Assembly: GCA_030710605.1 (NCBI GenBank) | Contig: CP092874.1 | Span: 17,905,451 to 17,969,450, forward strand | Direction of reading: 5' to 3' | From: Cordylochernes scorpioides | Taxonomy: Eukaryota > Arthropoda > Arachnida > Pseudoscorpiones > Chernetidae | DNA: 64,000 nucleotides | Part shown: positions 9,900 through 20,230 of the stretch, piece by piece | Layout of the letters: each line of letters opens with the position of its first letter | Numbering within the stretch: position 1 is the stretch's first letter | Notes under the pieces: model-generated | What the model saw: only the letters and a program-made list of their open reading frames with translations | Database searches by the model: none | What the model was told of the DNA's origin: nothing | Made by a program: the position numbers and the translations under genes

Positions 9900-12800
9900 T
9901 TCACAATATACTGTGGGGGGTGGTTATGTACAGGGGTTTATTCTCATTTACAATTATAATTTATATTGATGTCGTTGGGTTCGGATTCTCAGGTCCTTGG
10001 GATATTGTTCTTGAAAAGGTTTTGTCTGGCTTGTTTGATATTCAAGGTGAGTTTATTTATTATTTTTTTCACTTTTTGTCATTCTGGCTTATTTGATGGA
10101 GAATTTGTCTAGGTTTTATATTTCTTTTTCCGCATTTGTAGTTTATGGCTTCCATGAAGGTGGGGGTTTCTAATTTTTCGATTTTAGTAGAACTTAAATG
10201 ATTGTCTAATAATTTATTCATTGATGTTTTCGATATTTAGATCGTTCCTGAGGATTGTGTTCCGAACGAACCAGGCTGGAGACATGATTTTTCTGATCAT
10301 TCTATTTTCAAAGACTGCTAACTTTAAGGATGGACTTATGTGCTGTTATAAAAAAATGAGGTAGCCATATATAAGTATCGAAAATATTATTGAAGTTTAA
10401 ATGGTTCTTTTGCAATGAAGGGATTATTTGCTTTACGGTCCTAGAGATAGGGATAGTCGGTGTTGTGCAGCTTTCGTCAAATTTATTATGATTTCAATGT
10501 GTTTTTGAAGGTTATGTACTCATCTAGGAATCATTCCTATGTATCGGATATTATCTTTCCATTTAAAATTGTTTTCGAAGAGGAAGAGTTCGTCCAAAGG
10601 TTTTTTAATTGGAGAAAATGTTTACTTCACTTTTTGGGGGTTCATTGTGACTCGCCATTTTTTACACCAAATCGTATTATATTAATGTGGAGTCTTTCGG
10701 AGGTGTATGTCTAGGCCAAAATGACGGTATCATCGGCAAATAAGTGTAAAGAGGTGTCTTCAATATAGGAGAAGTCGTCTAAATATATATATGTTATAAT
10801 AAATATTATTTTGAGATAGAAATTAGTTGTTGGTTCTTTTGAGTACATGGGTACTTAATGGTATCGTTGCTATTTTCTTCAAGTAATTTAAAATAAAAAC
10901 TACTTGATACTTGAGAGAAAATTACGATAAGACATTTTTCACAGTCATATAGAATTTATGAAATGAATTCTATATTAGTGAAATTCAAAAATAGGTTAGA
11001 TAACTACATATTTACAACAAGTATTAAAAGTCGGCGTATTCTAAAACTATGGTCAAAACACAAGTAGAACTATCAGTGAATGAAAATAAAATATATATTT
11101 TTTAAATTATAGAATATTTTTATATTTAGATTATATAATATATATATATATGTCGAATAAGGTTGGTCCTGTGAATGATCCTTAAGGGACCTCAGCAAGG
11201 ATATTCCTAGCTATTATCAGTTCGTCTTTGACTCGTACCTCATGCCAGACTATGTCGAAAGCTTTGACGGTATCGAAGAACACGGCTCCTGTTATTTGGC
11301 CTAGGACCATGGCTTTTCTTATTTTTTCATTGACAACAACTAGCTGGTGCAATGTTGAGTGCTTGGCTTGGTAGCCAAATTGTTCAGTTCTGAGTGGATT
11401 ATTTTCTTCGAGGGATTAGCTAAGTCTTCTTAAAACAATTATTTTCAATATTTTTGATTGGCTAGGAAGCAGTTAGATGGGCCTGTAGCTTGCTGGTTCA
11501 TGCATGGATTTCCCTTTTTTAAGTATGAGACAGATAATGGACGTTTTCCATCTGTCAGGGAAGTGGGCAAGCGCACTTATGCGTTAAATATTTCGGTTAT
11601 TGATGTTAGTATGTGATTAGGGAGCAGTTTTAGAGCTTCATTAGACAATTTATCGATTCCGTGAGCTTTTTTATTTTGTATATATTCAATAATCGCTTTT
11701 AATTCGCCAATGTTTGTTGGTTCTAGACCTGTTTCTTTTCATTTTTTTCTCATGAATGAATTCACACATTTGATGTGTGTACGAGTAGGTTTGGAGTGGG
11801 ATTGATAGAGATTGGGGGTGAACTGTTTTTCATAGTTGTTGGCAAATGATTCTGCTACTTCTTCTGTGGTTAGTGTCTGCCCATTGTCTGTCTTCAATGT
11901 TATTTCTTTTTTTTTTTCAGAGTTGGATAATCGTTTGATGGTTTTCCATATGGTTTAGTCCGTGACTTTCAAGTTTTCAATAAAGTAGTCCCAGCTAGTG
12001 TTGTCGTGCTCTCTGGTAAATTTCTGTGATTCTCTCGCCATCATGTAGGCTGATTTATCTCGGGATTAGCGGATTTTCTTTCTTTTTTTTTTGTCTTAGT
12101 CTGTTGGTTAATCGTATTTTTTCTTCAATGTGAGTGGATATCTTCGTTCTAATTCCGGGTTTTTATATATTTTTGATTCTATCAAGTTTAGCACCATTTG
12201 TTCTTCAATGTGTACGAGTATAATGGCCTCGTCTATTTTTAAAGATGTGTCTAGGATCAGTTCAGGAGGTTCAGCGATTTCCATTTTGTACTTGAAAAGG
12301 GTCCAATCTGTTATTTTGATATTTTTATTTGAGTAGGAGATTTTGAAATCCTGCAGCACAAGTAGTACTGGAAGATGATAAGAGGTTAGTTCATGCAGGA
12401 CTTTAGAATATGCGCTTTGGGAGATGTTTTTGTGCACGGCGATATCAATGATATCTGAAGGTGAGTCATGAGTGGATTTGTCGGGGTAGCTAACATATAG
12501 GTCCATAACATCGATTGCGTTTCTCCCGCTTGGGTGTTTAGGTGCAGTTTAGATCCCCTGCTATAAAGGTCGGAGTGTCTGTTGAGAAAATGTTAGGGAT
12601 ATCAGTTTGATCTAGATAGGTGTTTGGTGGTTTTTAGCACGGTTACATGTTCATATTTAACCCGTTTTTATTTTTGATAGAAATTGAGGTGGTGGCATGA
12701 ATAATAGGTGCATGGCTCTACTTCTTGTGGATAAATATGGCAGTTCCACCACCTTATCCGGTTAGTCTGTCGTTACGGAGGGTGTAGTTTGGAATCCTCA

Positions 12801-13250
12801 TTTTATAGCACGGCGGTTTCTGACACTAGTGCGATGTCGTGATCGTTCAGGAGTTCTGAGATTTTTTTTTGTTTCAGAGACTACACGCGTTCCAGTGAAC
12901 GATTCGAAGACTATTTATATATATATATATTGTAGTTTATTTACATCTAATGGTGTCTACAACGTTCTTCATTATTTTGGCTCTTATTGTAGGATCACTG
13001 AGAGCCTTTTTGATAGAGCTCTCTAGTTGGTTGACCTTAGTGGCTGAAAGAGGATTTGGACGTTCTTTATTGAAATATGGAATTCTGTTCTTGATTTAAG
13101 TGGGTTTGGGAATTTCAGAAGGGTTTGAACCTCTAGGGTTGGATTGTTATTTTTCTGTATAGTGGATATTCACGCCAACTTGCTGTATGCTCTCCCTGGC
13201 AGTTTTCACATTTAGGTGGGACTTGTGAAATGATTTTCTCTACATTTTAA
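9900..13250 (-). pseudogene. ORF2 (endonuclease and reverse transcriptase) of the Jockey LINE, broken
   Basis: The end of the endonuclease and the linker are readable at 12108-12506 (SDIIDIAVHKN..., TDWTLFKYKMEI). Reverse transcriptase motifs occur in the right order on the minus strand: VKAFDIVWHE near 11239-11272, the PQGS motif near 11180-11200 with its Q changed to a stop codon, and FADDTVILA near 10718-10745. About 370 bp of foreign AT-rich DNA separates the last two. The polymerase cannot be made. Confidence 0.82.
10783..11155. mobile_element. AT-rich insertion inside the Jockey reverse transcriptase
   Basis: The LINE frame is interrupted between the GPTLF block and the DDFSYIEDTS-like block by about 373 bp of AT-rich sequence bounded by (TA)n tracts. 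It has no coding capacity and no match elsewhere in the window except the duplicated copy near 38990-39370. It is probably a small non-autonomous DNA transposon inserted into TA, but no terminal repeats could be defined because of the TA tracts. Confidence 0.5.
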
Positions 13251-13269
13251 ACATTTGGGAGTTTCCCTA

Positions 13270-14302
13270 CATTCAAACTAAGAGTGTCCAAAGTTTTGGC
13301 ACCTGTGGCATTGTCCGGGGCCTTTAGGAGCCCTGTTAGCCTCGACTTTGCACTTCATGTCACAGAGATCTGTGAAATTATAGATTTATTTATTATTTGC
13401 AGTCTTAGGAAGGGTTACCTGGATTAGTGGGAGCTCCTCATTTGTTCCTGATTTTCGTAGTCTTGCAAGTTTGGACATCTCAAATCCTTTGTTTTCCAGA
13501 TCCTCTTGTATTTCGGGGATTGTGATACAACGGTCGAGACCTCTGACGAGCACTCTAAGACTCTTTTCGTCGTCTAAGATCTTTAAGTGGAAGGTGTAGT
13601 GGCGATTTTCCAACCACTTAGTAGCTGTGCGGTAGTCTGATATTGTGTGGGTCTGAACGTTGATGTAGCGCCCTGATATAAATAATTCTGGCTTTTATTT
13701 GTAAAATTAACAAGACCATCTCAAAGCCCTGACTTTACTCTGCTTATTTTAATTGGGGCTCTTTTGGTCTTGGGGTTAGGGGTGGGGTTGTTAGGTCCGT
13801 TATTCAATTTTTTACTAAGTTTCTTTGATTGGTTCAAGTTTTTATGGTTTTGTTCATGATTTGGAATTTAGTTTGGTGTCACTTCGATTTCCATTTCGAC
13901 TGTTTCTGCTTCATGAGGTTTTTCAGACTGTCAATTTTGTAATGTTGGTTCAGGATAACCTTGTGACCCCTGGTTGGAGCACCAGATTGTTATTTGCGTT
14001 GTTGTTTCTTTTGCGGCTACTGATGATTTTTCTCTTTGGTGCTTCAAGGGAGCTTTTGTTATATCGTGATCTTCGAGGTAGTTTGAGCGCAGTTCCCTTT
14101 CATAAAAGTCAATCTAATTTATTAACTCAGCAAAGGTGGTTCCAACCGCGCCGTAGTATTTTTTCAAAGCTTGGGAATCTTGTTTATTTTTTAATTCTGG
14201 GCATTCTGGCAGTTTCCAAATGGAATATTGACGGGTACCTTTCGGGTATTTGGGGTTGATAAAATTAGTGTTGAGGACTTCTAGTGCAGAGAGGTCTTCC
14301 AT
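13270..14302 (-). pseudogene. ORF1 (gag-like) of the Jockey LINE, broken
   Basis: The N-terminal 62 codons from the ATG at 14302 contain ALKKYYGAVGTTFAELI, a typical Jockey gag start. The frame is then broken. A later piece at 13386-13613 contains the 'LRVLVRGLDRCITIPEIQ' fold that precedes Jockey zinc knuckles. A CHRCQNFGHS knuckle follows near 13280-13310. The protein would be the RNA-binding partner of ORF2. No intact version exists here. Confidence 0.8.
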
Positions 14303-14425
14303 AGTTCAGGGTTTCTTCTTCTTGTGATCTTTAATTATAGCCAGTTCGTAAATGACGCGTAGTCTCACTCTTTTTTTTTTCGAGTTTTCGAAAGATAATC
14401 AAAAATATTAAATTTCATTAAAAAA

Positions 14426-15394
14426 CTAGACGAATGACCCAGCTTCGCCCGAGAATTCCCCCGAGTGCAATTTCCTTAATACTGAAAGTACATTAAAAAT
14501 AAATAGTAGCAGTAACACATAAACAGGCAAAAAGTGTGCGTGATGGCAAAAATTGTATTATATTAGTGTTTATGTATTTGATTACATTTTTTTTGCAATC
14601 CATTTAGTTGTTTTAAAATCAATATAGTTTGAATAGATGGCAGCTTTTTCACCCAACCCCCGAGGTACCCGCCCCAGTGCATTAACCCTTGAAATTGCCT
14701 GAGTTAAGTGAGTGACTGCGATGGAGCTTGACTGCGATGCTCATCTTCTCTCATTAAGAATAAGAAAAAATAGGTATAAAAATTAATCCAAAATACTGGA
14801 ATGTTTATATTTTTCTGTAAATTCTAAAAGAGCACCTGGAAATTAGGTAAACCAATGTGTTTGCTAATGACTGTGACTGCATTTTAAACGAATTTTTTTA
14901 AATAATAAAAAACAAAGGCCAGAACAAAAATTAATAAAATTACGAAAGCCATTATTTACAGGCAGTACCGCTAATTTTGTAAAGTTTTTTTAAAAATTGC
15001 ATTGTGTGCACTTACCGTAACTTAGTTAGTAATATAAATTTCTCTCTCAATATATAATATATATATATATATATACTCAATACTTTTGTAAAAAAAGTAA
15101 CTTCGTATAAAAAGTTATTTCAAAAAAAGTACGCAAGCAACTTGAAAAAAAATACAGAACTCTCATTTGTCGCTTAATTAGCCTGATGTTGTTACTTCGC
15201 TTCGTATTTACTCCGCGTTAAAAAAGTTCTTCAAATGAAAAATATATATAGTCAAAAATACTAATCAAAGGGTAGCCGAAATTTTATCCTCAGGTTTATA
15301 AAAAGCGACATGCCAAATTTGGTACGAATTGGTTGAGTATATTTTGAATTTATCGAGAAACAGACAACAGACATTGACTTTATATATAAGAAGA
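14426..15394 (-). mobile_element. Non-autonomous Helitron, minus strand (unit 1)
   Basis: On the minus strand the element starts A|TCTTCTTATATATAAAG and ends with a GC hairpin followed by CTAG at 14426-14429 and then T. These are the hallmarks of Helitron rolling-circle transposons: 5' TC, a subterminal hairpin, 3' CTRR, and insertion between A and T with no target duplication. No Rep/helicase gene is present, so it depends on another copy. The duplicate is at 42621-43574. Confidence 0.72.
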
Positions 15395-15480
15395 TATAAT
15401 ATCTACTCATCAAGTATTTATAAGCTTTTTAATCAAATTAATCATTTTAAAAATCACTCAATAAAATCTATATATCTATA

Positions 15481-15545
<65 letters not shown>

Positions 15546-16190
15546 GAATGTATGTGTGTTTGTTTGTTTGTCCTTTATGCCTGACCAAACCACTCATTGG
15601 ATCGCAATGAAACTTTGGGAAGTTATTTAGTATAGTACTGGGAAGGTTTCTAGCAAATAAAATTTTTGAAATAACTATTCGCCTAGAAATAATCAAGATA
15701 AATATTCTAATTTATCTGTTATAATTCAACAATCTGCTCTAAATATTATCATGATGATACGATGATTTTGTAATGTAGAAAATTAGGAAAGACAAAATTC
15801 AGGATGACACGGCAATTTATTTGAGACAAGAATAATGATACAATTCAAAGGCAAGATACTATTCCTTTAACTTCCAATTACCGAGGGAACCAATTAATAT
15901 TGATTTTATTCAACTTATCGAGTATTTTTCAAGGGACCGGGAAAAAATGTTCACTTTATCGAGAGATTCGTTAAACAAACCTTTACTCGGGTAAAACCCG
16001 GGCGAAGCCGGGTACATCCATACAAGAATAATGATACAATTCCAATTACCGAGGGCACCAATTAATATTGATTTTATTCAACTCATCGAGTATTTTCAAA
16101 GGGACCGGGAAAAAATGTTCACTTTATCGATAGATTCGTTAGACAAACCTTTACTTGGGTAAAACCCGGGCGAAGCCGGGAATATCCATT
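15481..16190 (+). mobile_element. Non-autonomous Helitron with tandemly repeated 3' end (unit 1)
   Basis: The 5' end is A|TCTATATATA... followed by a long (TA)n tract and 'aaatgaatgtatgtgtg'. A GC hairpin (acccgg/ccgggt) occurs near 15990-16010, but instead of CTAG the sequence runs on as 'tacatccatacaagaata' into a second partial copy of the 3' region. That copy ends in another hairpin near 16165-16185 without a canonical CTAG. This is a 3'-end duplication typical of some Helitrons. Confidence 0.65.
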
Positions 16191-16348
16191 TCGTAGCTTA
16201 ACCCGTCTCTCCAAGAGGCAGTCTCTTATTAAAGGTCTATTAGAGATTCTTTAATAGCAATTAGAATCTTCAATGAGAGACCACCAACAGGAGAAACAAG
16301 TTGATTCATGTTTTTAGGTGGTCTTTCTTAAGAGACTCTATTTACATA
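16190..16348. repeat. Inverted-repeat spacer between two Helitrons
   Basis: The stretch contains 'gagagaccacc' near 16271 and 'ggtggtctttc' near 16317, which can pair, plus further 'tctctta'/'taagaga' complementarity at its ends. It could be a small foldback element into which the next Helitron inserted. The same arrangement is kept at 45016-45175. It is not coding. Confidence 0.4.
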
Positions 16349-16851
16349 TCTTTCTATATATATATAAAAATGAATGTATGTGTGTCTGTTTGTTTGTCCT
16401 TTATGCCTGACCAAACCACTCATTGGAACGCCATGAAACTTTGGGAAGTTATTTAGTATAGTACTGGGAAGGTTTCTAGCGAATAAAATTTTTGAAATAA
16501 CTTTTCGCTTTAAAATAATCAAGATAAATATTCTAATTTATCTGTTATAATTCAACAATCTGCTCTAAATATTATCATGATGATGCGATGATTTTGTAAT
16601 GTAGAAAATTAGGAAAGACAAAATTCAGGATGACACGGCAATTTATTTGAGACAAGAATAATGATACAATTCCAAGGCAAGATACTATTCCTTTAACTTC
16701 CAATTACCGAGGGAACCAATTAATATTGATTTTATTCAACTTATCGAGTATTTTTCAAGGGACCGGGAAAAAAATGTTCACTTTATCGAGAGATTCGTTA
16801 GACAAACTTTTACTCGGGTGAAACCCGGGCGAAGCCGGGTACGTCCGCTAG
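16349..16851 (+). mobile_element. Non-autonomous Helitron, canonical ends (unit 1)
   Basis: It begins A|TCTTTCTATATATATATAAA, carries the same body as the neighbour at 15481, and ends with hairpin acccgg-gcgaag-ccgggt followed by acgtccg and CTAG at 16848-16851, then T. It is about 503 bp long. No transposase is encoded. Confidence 0.75.
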
Positions 16852-16873
16852 TAAATATATATTTTAAAATTAA

Positions 16874-17838
16874 TTGCGCAAGTTTTCTTGCTTGCTCCGT
16901 GTTTTCTTTTCCCTGGTTAAAAATGTAATAATAAATGGAAACAAAATTATGCTCAACATTTATTTAAAATAAATTCCACTATTAGATAAAAAAAATTGGG
17001 CAGTTTATGGATGCTATCGTCCACAAATTATTGGTTTCGAGGCAATCCATTCATCAAAGCTAATTTTCAACTTTTTCGCGATCCACATCAGCCAGATTAT
17101 CGACCAGAAGAGGTGATAATCCGATGGAGCGATGTCTGGAGAGTATGGAGAGTGGGCAAAACTTCCCATTTAATGTCTCTTAACGATTATGGGACATGTG
17201 GCCTTACATTGTCATGAAGCAGTATCAACTTACCATGTCTTTTCAACCATTCTGTTCGTTTCGCTGCGAGTTCTTGGCGTAACTGCGTTAATTGTAGTGA
17301 TGAGGAGTGACTGTTCCGCCTGGTTGCAGAGGTTTTTAGTCAAGTATGCCGTGCTGATCCTATCAGTTTCACAGAAGAGCCTTTTTGCCCTAGCTCTTAG
17401 ACTTGGAGGTCGAATTTGTCAGCTATCCTTGGCTTATCCATTATTTCTTGCCTTTAGGATTGTCAAAATAAATCTATTTTTACATTCCCGGTGTAATACG
17501 AAAGAAAAAAAACTTTCTTTGAAGCCTTTCCAGAAGGATTACAGATATCGTTTTTTATTTTTTCTTGTTCTTCTCACCCAATTTCACAACACCATTTTCC
17601 TTCCTTCTGGATCTTCTCTATGGCTTGAAAGCCATGTTAAATGACCTCTTGAGAGAAGCTTCTAATTTCGTCTTGTGTGTTTGAGCATCGTTCTCCTCCT
17701 ATAATGCCTGCAGTTCTTAACCCTCGTACTTTTTTGGCGGTTTTCTTGTCGTCGTTCAAAATATCTAGGTTCGGTAAAAGTTTGAGTTTATGCAAATGAA
17801 AAATAATGATAAAAAATCGCGGAGTTATATTTGCGCAC
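16874..17838 (-). mobile_element. Second mariner-like transposon, heavily decayed (unit 1)
   Basis: Imperfect terminal inverted repeats are suggested by 'ttgcgcaag...ctccg' at the left and 'cggag...ttgcgca' at the right. The interior on the minus strand still reads as mariner transposase: an LLHDNVRPHV block with the second aspartate near 17195-17220, and a YSPDIAPSDYHLF-like block with the third near 17115-17150. The frame is shifted and stopped in several places. It is a different family from the element at 4746. The duplicate is at 45697-46659. Confidence 0.75.
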
Positions 17839-17918
17839 ACAACCTTCTAAGAGAGATATATTTATAACCCAGGTTCCTGGGGCGCAGGACGCCAACTACC
17901 CGGGTAATAAAAAAAAAG

Positions 17919-17957
17919 ATGCCGAAACCTGGGATCGAACCAGGGACCTCGCACCCG
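17919..17957 (-). ncRNA. tRNA-like 3' half (SINE or tRNA relic, unit 1)
   Basis: On the minus strand the T arm and acceptor strand of a tRNA can be read: stem CCTGG/CCAGG around a TTCGATC loop (Pol III B box), then TTTCGGCA. This resembles the 3' end of animal tRNA-Phe. No matching acceptor 5' strand, D arm or anticodon arm lies upstream, so it is not a working tRNA gene. A tRNA-derived SINE remnant or tRNA pseudogene is most likely. Confidence 0.55.
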
Positions 17958-18818
17958 ATAGATACATTGTAACGATGAGTGGAAATAAAAAATGTAAGGT
18001 GATGAAAATTATATAATGAAATATTTTTTTATTAAATATATTCGGCATATTTTTTTTTTTTTCAAATGGGAGAGGGTTTATCAGTATTTGTGATATATAT
18101 TGAGTAATAGATAAAACATTTCATATGTGAATTATAAATTAATCGTCAGTAGTTTAACGTTTTTTTTTTTCCACTTAGGTTTAAGTAGATTCCAAAATAA
18201 GAGAGAGTGGCATTGTTTTGATATATACTTTGACATGTAGCTTTAAGACTGGGTAGAGTTCTCTAGATATAGGTATTAAATTCTATTCAAATTTAATTCT
18301 ATGCAAATAATATTATCCCTTTAATCCTTTTTTCCCGAAATCGTTTTTTTTTTGTGCTACTACTTTTTTGTATTACAAGGAAATCATCAAAAAAAAATCG
18401 CATTTTCTAAAAAAAAAGGCGAAATTTCAGTAAGGTAAAAAAAGAGGTTTCTAGGGCTAAGTTTCTTTTTAGAAAATGTTTATTAAAGTGAAAATATCAG
18501 GCTTACAGGGATAGTTTCTCTTTTTAAACATTTTATTCTCTAGCTATCGAGCATGATATCCCTTCTAGAAGAGAAACACAATATAATTAAATCGTTATAT
18601 TGTAACAAGGGATTATTTTTTAGAAAATGTTTATTCTCTAGCAGGCCCGCAAAAGCTGGAAATTTGTGAATAAAAGTTTTCTACAAGTCAAAGTTTTCTT
18701 GTAAAATGAAATTTATCCCTGGAAGCATATGATGGCTTCACCTTAATATTGATACAAGGGATTATTTTATTTAATATTGTGATCGGAAGTTGATATTTGA
18801 AATATATGGTTCTCTCTC
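17958..18818. other. AT-rich DNA with short imperfect repeats, no gene
   Basis: Phrases such as 'ttagaaaatgttta' and 'tttattctctag' recur between 18460 and 18660, suggesting decayed local duplications. No open frame or RNA is recognised. The block is kept in unit 2 (46779-47630). Confidence 0.5.
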
Positions 18819-19038
18819 TGTCTCAAAGATTAAGCCATGCATGTCTAAGTACACGCCCTAGCAAGGCGAAACCGCGAATGGCTCATTAAATCAGTTATGG
18901 TTCCTTAGATCGTACACATTTACTTGGATAACTGTGGTAATTCTAGAGCTAATACATGCAATTGAGCCCTCGTCCCTTTTAGGGTGAGGGTGCTTTTATT
19001 AGACCAAGACCAAACGGGGGCAACTCCGATAGTCGTGG

Positions 19039-19045
<7 letters not shown>
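18819..19045 (+). rRNA. 18S rRNA fragment (about nt 25-250), inserted in a (CT)n tract
   Basis: The sequence from 'tgtctcaaagattaagcc' to 'agtcgtggtgactct' is the highly conserved 5' domain of nuclear 18S rRNA in sense orientation. It includes 'gcgaatggctcattaaatc' and 'ggtaattctagagctaatac'. Only about 227 bp are present, flanked on both sides by CT repeats, so it is a dispersed fragment rather than an rDNA unit. The region between conserved blocks is animal-like but does not fix the taxon. It is absent from the matching place in unit 2. Confidence 0.95.

Positions 19046-19112
<67 letters not shown>
19046..19112. repeat. (CT)n(TA)n microsatellite
   Basis: A pure CT tract (about 40 bp) passes into a TA tract (about 27 bp), ending at the Helitron terminus. 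Composite CT/TA tracts like this flank several insertions in the window. Confidence 0.9.
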
Positions 19113-19113
<1 letters not shown>

Positions 19114-19637
19114 TAGCCGAATGACCCGGGCAACGCCCGGGTTTTACCCGATTAAATGTTTTTATTTAAATACTATTCGTTACAATTATAAATTGGCTGG
19201 GTGGATGTCACTCTTGTGAAACGTCCCGCTCCAAACTTTGTGTCTGAGAAGCGATATTTTTATAGAAAGATGATCTGGCTTTTGTTTTCTGCTCGAATGA
19301 ATGTTTTTCTGTTAGAATTTTGTTCCTGCGTACAAAATAATGAGCTGGTTTCACCCGTGGTCTCTGCTTTTTTGGAATTTTTCCCGATATAATTTTGTAT
19401 CTGATAATCTTACATGATACAGCAATATCGTCATCATCATTTTCTGACTAATAATATATAGTTTTAATAATTGATTTATATATTTTTTAAAATAGCCTAT
19501 CGTCTTCCCCGTATTTTTTTACCTATGTATGGAAATTTTGGTTTGAATTAGTGAACTACTGCGAATTTGTATACCGGACATACAAACCAACAAACAAACT
19601 TACAAACATTCATTTTTATATATATAGAAGAAGAAGA
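19113..19637 (-). mobile_element. Non-autonomous Helitron, minus strand (unit 1 only)
   Basis: On the minus strand it starts A|TCTTCTTCTTCTATATATATAA and ends with a GC hairpin (acccgggcgttgcccgggt) and CTAG at 19113-19116. Its body shares a stretch with the plus-strand Helitron at 28979-29691 ('ggatgtcactcttgtg...'), so both belong to one family. It is not coding. Confidence 0.72.
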
Positions 19638-19675
19638 TATAATATAAATGAGTTTTAAAAATTGTTTTAAAAAAA

Positions 19676-19746
19676 TGCATCGGCCGGGAATCGAACCCTG
19701 GCCGCCCGCGTGGCAGGCGAGCATTCTACCACTGAACCACCGATGC
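19676..19746 (-). tRNA. tRNA-Gly (GCC)
   Basis: This is a complete 71-nt cloverleaf on the minus strand. The acceptor is GCATCGG paired with CCGATGC plus discriminator A. The D arm has an A box of TGGTTCAGTGG type, the anticodon loop reads CTGCCAC with anticodon GCC (plus-strand 19712-19714), and the T arm is GGTTCGATTCC. A run of seven T directly follows the 3' end (Pol III terminator). It reads GGC/GGT codons. It sits in the segment present only in unit 1, between Helitron pieces, so it may have arrived with them. It looks functional. Confidence 0.95.
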
Positions 19747-19787
19747 TTTAAAAAAATGGCCATATTTAGGTATTCATTCCATTCCGG

Positions 19788-19979
19788 ATTAGTCCGCGTA
19801 AAAAAAAAGTTCTTCAAATGAAAAAAGAAATAGCCAAAAATACTAATCAAAATGCAGCCGAAAATTTTCCTCAGGTTTATAAAAAGCGACATGCAAAATT
19901 TGGTACCAATTGGTTCAGTAGTTTTTGAGTTTATCGCGAAACAGAGAGACAGACAGAAATTGACATATATATATAGAGA
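19788..19979 (-). mobile_element. Helitron 5'-end fragment
   Basis: The stretch resembles 15205-15394, the 5' part of the minus-strand Helitron ('aaaagcgacatg', 'attggttcag', 'gacagacag'), and ends at a TA-rich A|TC terminus on the minus strand at 19979. The 3' hairpin end is missing. Confidence 0.55.
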
Positions 19980-20188
19980 TATATATATGAAAAAACAATA
20001 GAAAAAAAAAAAAGATAAGTGGGTCAGGTGTTGATATTGAAAATAAATAAGGCATCTCCTGACCACGAGCACATGTGCTTTTTAGATGGCAGAGCGCCAT
20101 CTAGTGGAGCAAAAATAAACTGAACGTTTATTTAGCTTGCTCGGTGATATTTGGCCAACCCAATTCCTTGATGAATCAAGAAAAGCCA

Positions 20189-20230
20189 TCCACGAACGCG
20201 TTTCGCGCTGTTGGCGCTCGTCAGCGTGGA
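20189..20230 (-). ncRNA. Type I hammerhead ribozyme (unit 1)
   Basis: Reading the minus strand: stem I (6 bp, UCCACG with CGUGGA, plus coordinates 20225-20230 and 20189-20194); conserved core CUGACGA (20218-20224); stem II GCGC/GCGC (20214-20217 and 20205-20208) with a CAACA loop; core GAA (20202-20204); a minimal stem III made of the palindrome ACGCGU (20196-20201); and the cleavage-site U at 20195. All invariant core bases are in place. The self-complementary stem III is what is expected of hammerheads that act as dimers in tandem retroelement RNAs. The predicted product is self-cleavage of tandem transcripts into about 349-nt monomers. Confidence 0.82.

Larger units (their letters stand above)
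9855..14335 (-). mobile_element. Jockey-type LINE, nearly full length but dead (unit 1 copy)
   Basis: Read on the minus strand, the order is ORF1 (gag-like), then an ORF2 with endonuclease remnants, reverse transcriptase and a 3' end with an AATAAA near 9865. Stops and frameshifts break both frames, and an AT-rich insertion splits the reverse transcriptase. The same element with the same insertion lies at 38074-42530, so it was dead before the array duplicated. Confidence 0.85.

Noticed and set aside
9758..10714. Plus-strand open frames of 84-126 aa (also 38016-38873)
   Set aside because: They lie antisense to the Jockey LINE ORF2 and its 3' end, and show no protein-like features.
15481..16851. 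CRISPR-like array because of repeated 30-40-bp blocks
   Set aside because: Repeats are Helitron 3' ends with no regular spacers, and the context is an animal genome.
17189..17644. 151-aa plus-strand open frame, identical at 46010-46465
   Set aside because: It is the antisense of a degenerate mariner transposase; the minus strand shows the HDN and SPD-type motifs.
17919..17957. Possible complete tRNA-Phe gene
   Set aside because: Only the T arm and acceptor 3' strand are present. The upstream DNA is AT-rich with no D arm, anticodon arm or paired acceptor strand. The same holds at 46740-46778.
18819..19045. Start of a ribosomal DNA unit
   Set aside because: Only about 227 bp of 18S are present, ending abruptly in CT repeats with no further rRNA sequence or spacer.
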